DNA of 16,983 nt. Source: Oscillibacter sp. UBA6647 (lineage in GTDB: Bacteria; Bacillota; Clostridia; Oscillospirales; Oscillospiraceae). The stretch lies in assembly GCA_002455655.1 (NCBI GenBank), contig DKLF01000082.1:1-16983 (forward strand), in the 5' to 3' direction. Under the pieces are notes generated by a model. The model worked only from the letters and a program-made list of their open reading frames with translations, did not search any database and was not told where the DNA came from. Shown in pieces: positions 16,070 to 16,983 of the stretch (the stretch's first letter is position 1; each line of letters opens with the position of its first letter). The position numbers and the translations under genes are program-made.

Positions 16070-16843
16070 TTATTTGTTTTTTGGGAAAAAACCGCTCAGG
16101 GCAAGATCCAAGGTCAACATCTCAAATAACGAAGCATACGACTTGTTGTCAGTGTAAACCACTTCACAAAAGCATTTTGGGCAGGGCAGGTATACAATGC
16201 CGTTGTGGGTTACTCCCATGTCCACGCTCTCAAACGCGTCGTTTACACCCTTATACGGGCCCATGAGCGTTCTGCTGTGATTTGCACAGCAGCCATAGCC
16301 GGACATGTGGAAGATGCGCGCTTTGGTGGGCGTTTTGAACGCATACGAAAGCGTAACAGTGTCGCTCTCTCGTATCAGATAGTATCCTTCGTCCAAGGGC
16401 AGCTCGTCTGCGAAACGACCGCTGTTACAAATGGCCTGCATGAGCCTTTGATCCTCATTGGAAGTCCATTCCTCATAAGCGGACGGATAGCACTCGGGAC
16501 ACAAGCGAAACCGTGTGTTTTTGTGGTGAGTCAGCTCCTCGTCCATACGCGCGCGGAAGGAATCGTAGCCCTTGCGATCCGTATATTCAAGCGTTTCGGC
16601 TGCCCGTCCATGACGGACAGAACAATCAACGCGGCTCGGCTTGTGCTGTAAAAAAACGCGCCCCATTACGAAGCCGTTGCGCGAGACGGGTGTCGGCGCT
16701 TTTTCCACTGCAATGGTGATTGCCGCTCCGTTTCCCTGTGTATTGCGCTGAGCGGCGTTTTGCATTGATATGCGGCGCAGGCTGGCGTCCAGCGCCGCGT
16801 CTTGTAAAACCATAAAGTTGTTCATCGAAAGGTCATCGCTCAT
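16070..16843 (-). CDS. Cysteine-rich cytoplasmic protein of unknown function
   Basis: A 257-residue protein without signal peptide or membrane segment. After an N-terminal helical/low-complexity part (1-55) come two CxxC knuckles: C115-P-E-C118, and C221-P-K-C224 with C226 close by. Further candidate ligands are C185-C186 with H189, C74 and C139. This suggests one or two structural zinc sites. I do not recognise the family. ATG 16843 is preceded by AGGAGGAG at about 8 bp; an internal Met at residue 7 lacks such a site. It is the first gene of the unit leading into both lipoproteins, with a well-placed sigma-A promoter upstream. Its job relative to the lipoproteins is not evident. Confidence 0.85.
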   Translation of the reverse strand: MSDDLSMNNFMVLQDAALDASLRRISMQNAAQRNTQGNGAAITIAVEKAPTPVSRNGFVMGRVFLQHKPSRVDCSVRHGRAAETLEYTDRKGYDSFRARMDEELTHHKNTRFRLCPECYPSAYEEWTSNEDQRLMQAICNSGRFADELPLDEGYYLIRESDTVTLSYAFKTPTKARIFHMSGYGCCANHSRTLMGPYKGVNDAFESVDMGVTHNGIVYLPCPKCFCEVVYTDNKSYASLFEMLTLDLALSGFFPKNK

Positions 16844-16947
16844 TCGTTATAACTCCTCCTGAAAATATAAGTATCCGTATGCACGAATCATTGCTGCTGC
16901 GCAAGGATTTGCTATTGGGCCAATCATACAGATAACCATATTATACT

Positions 16948-16976
16948 ATCATAAAGTGTACGGCGATAATGTACAA
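16948..16976 (-). promoter_or_regulatory. Sigma-A-type promoter of the lipoprotein operon
   Basis: Minus-strand TTGTAC (16971-16976), a 17-bp spacer and TATGAT (16948-16953), about 105 bp before the ATG at 16843. A second TATAAT-like hexamer lies just downstream (16940s) without its own -35. This is the best promoter match in the window. Confidence 0.6.
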
Positions 16977-16983
16977 TAAGTTT

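Noticed and set aside
16205..16651. 148-codon plus-strand frame at the right end
   Set aside because: It is antisense to the cysteine-rich protein, whose start, ribosome site and promoter are all well placed.

Overview
The window reads as chromosome of a Gram-positive, low-to-mid GC anaerobe of the Clostridia, most likely an Oscillospiraceae-type gut bacterium. This is inferred from two very large secreted proteins with S-layer homology (SLH) domains, MKK...LCM.LSLLP-type signal peptides, lipoproteins with LTAC lipoboxes, AGGAGG ribosome sites and a DUF6076-like protein. No rRNA, tRNA, CRISPR array, transposase or phage gene was seen.

Layout. Positions 25-7308 (minus strand) hold a tight three-gene operon, transcribed in this order: a 785-residue MalT/LuxR-type ATP-dependent regulator, an 87-residue protein that resembles a PqqD/RRE-like winged helix, and a 1541-residue secreted beta-solenoid protein ending in an InlB-type repeat and three SLH domains. 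A single DUF6076-like gene (7472-8416, plus) is divergent from the regulator; its promoter appears to overlap the regulator's. Positions 8521-12861 (minus) encode a second SLH protein of 1446 residues, built from Ig-like, MBG-like and FN3-like modules. Its 5' region (12862-13175) carries two near-identical 15-bp inverted-repeat boxes 52 bp apart and a 40-bp perfect palindrome that looks like the terminator of the upstream unit. Positions 13176-16843 (minus) form a second apparent operon: a cysteine-rich cytoplasmic protein of unknown function, two lipoproteins of unknown function, and a small ORF that overlaps a decayed-looking fragment.

How the parts may work together (inference). The first operon looks like a self-contained surface module: a ligand-sensing STAND regulator made together with the cell-wall-anchored, probably carbohydrate-binding protein it may control. 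The second SLH protein is a separate transcription unit with its own candidate operator pair. The lipoprotein operon has a good sigma-A promoter at the right edge and is AT-richer than the SLH genes. All functions beyond family assignment are unproven.
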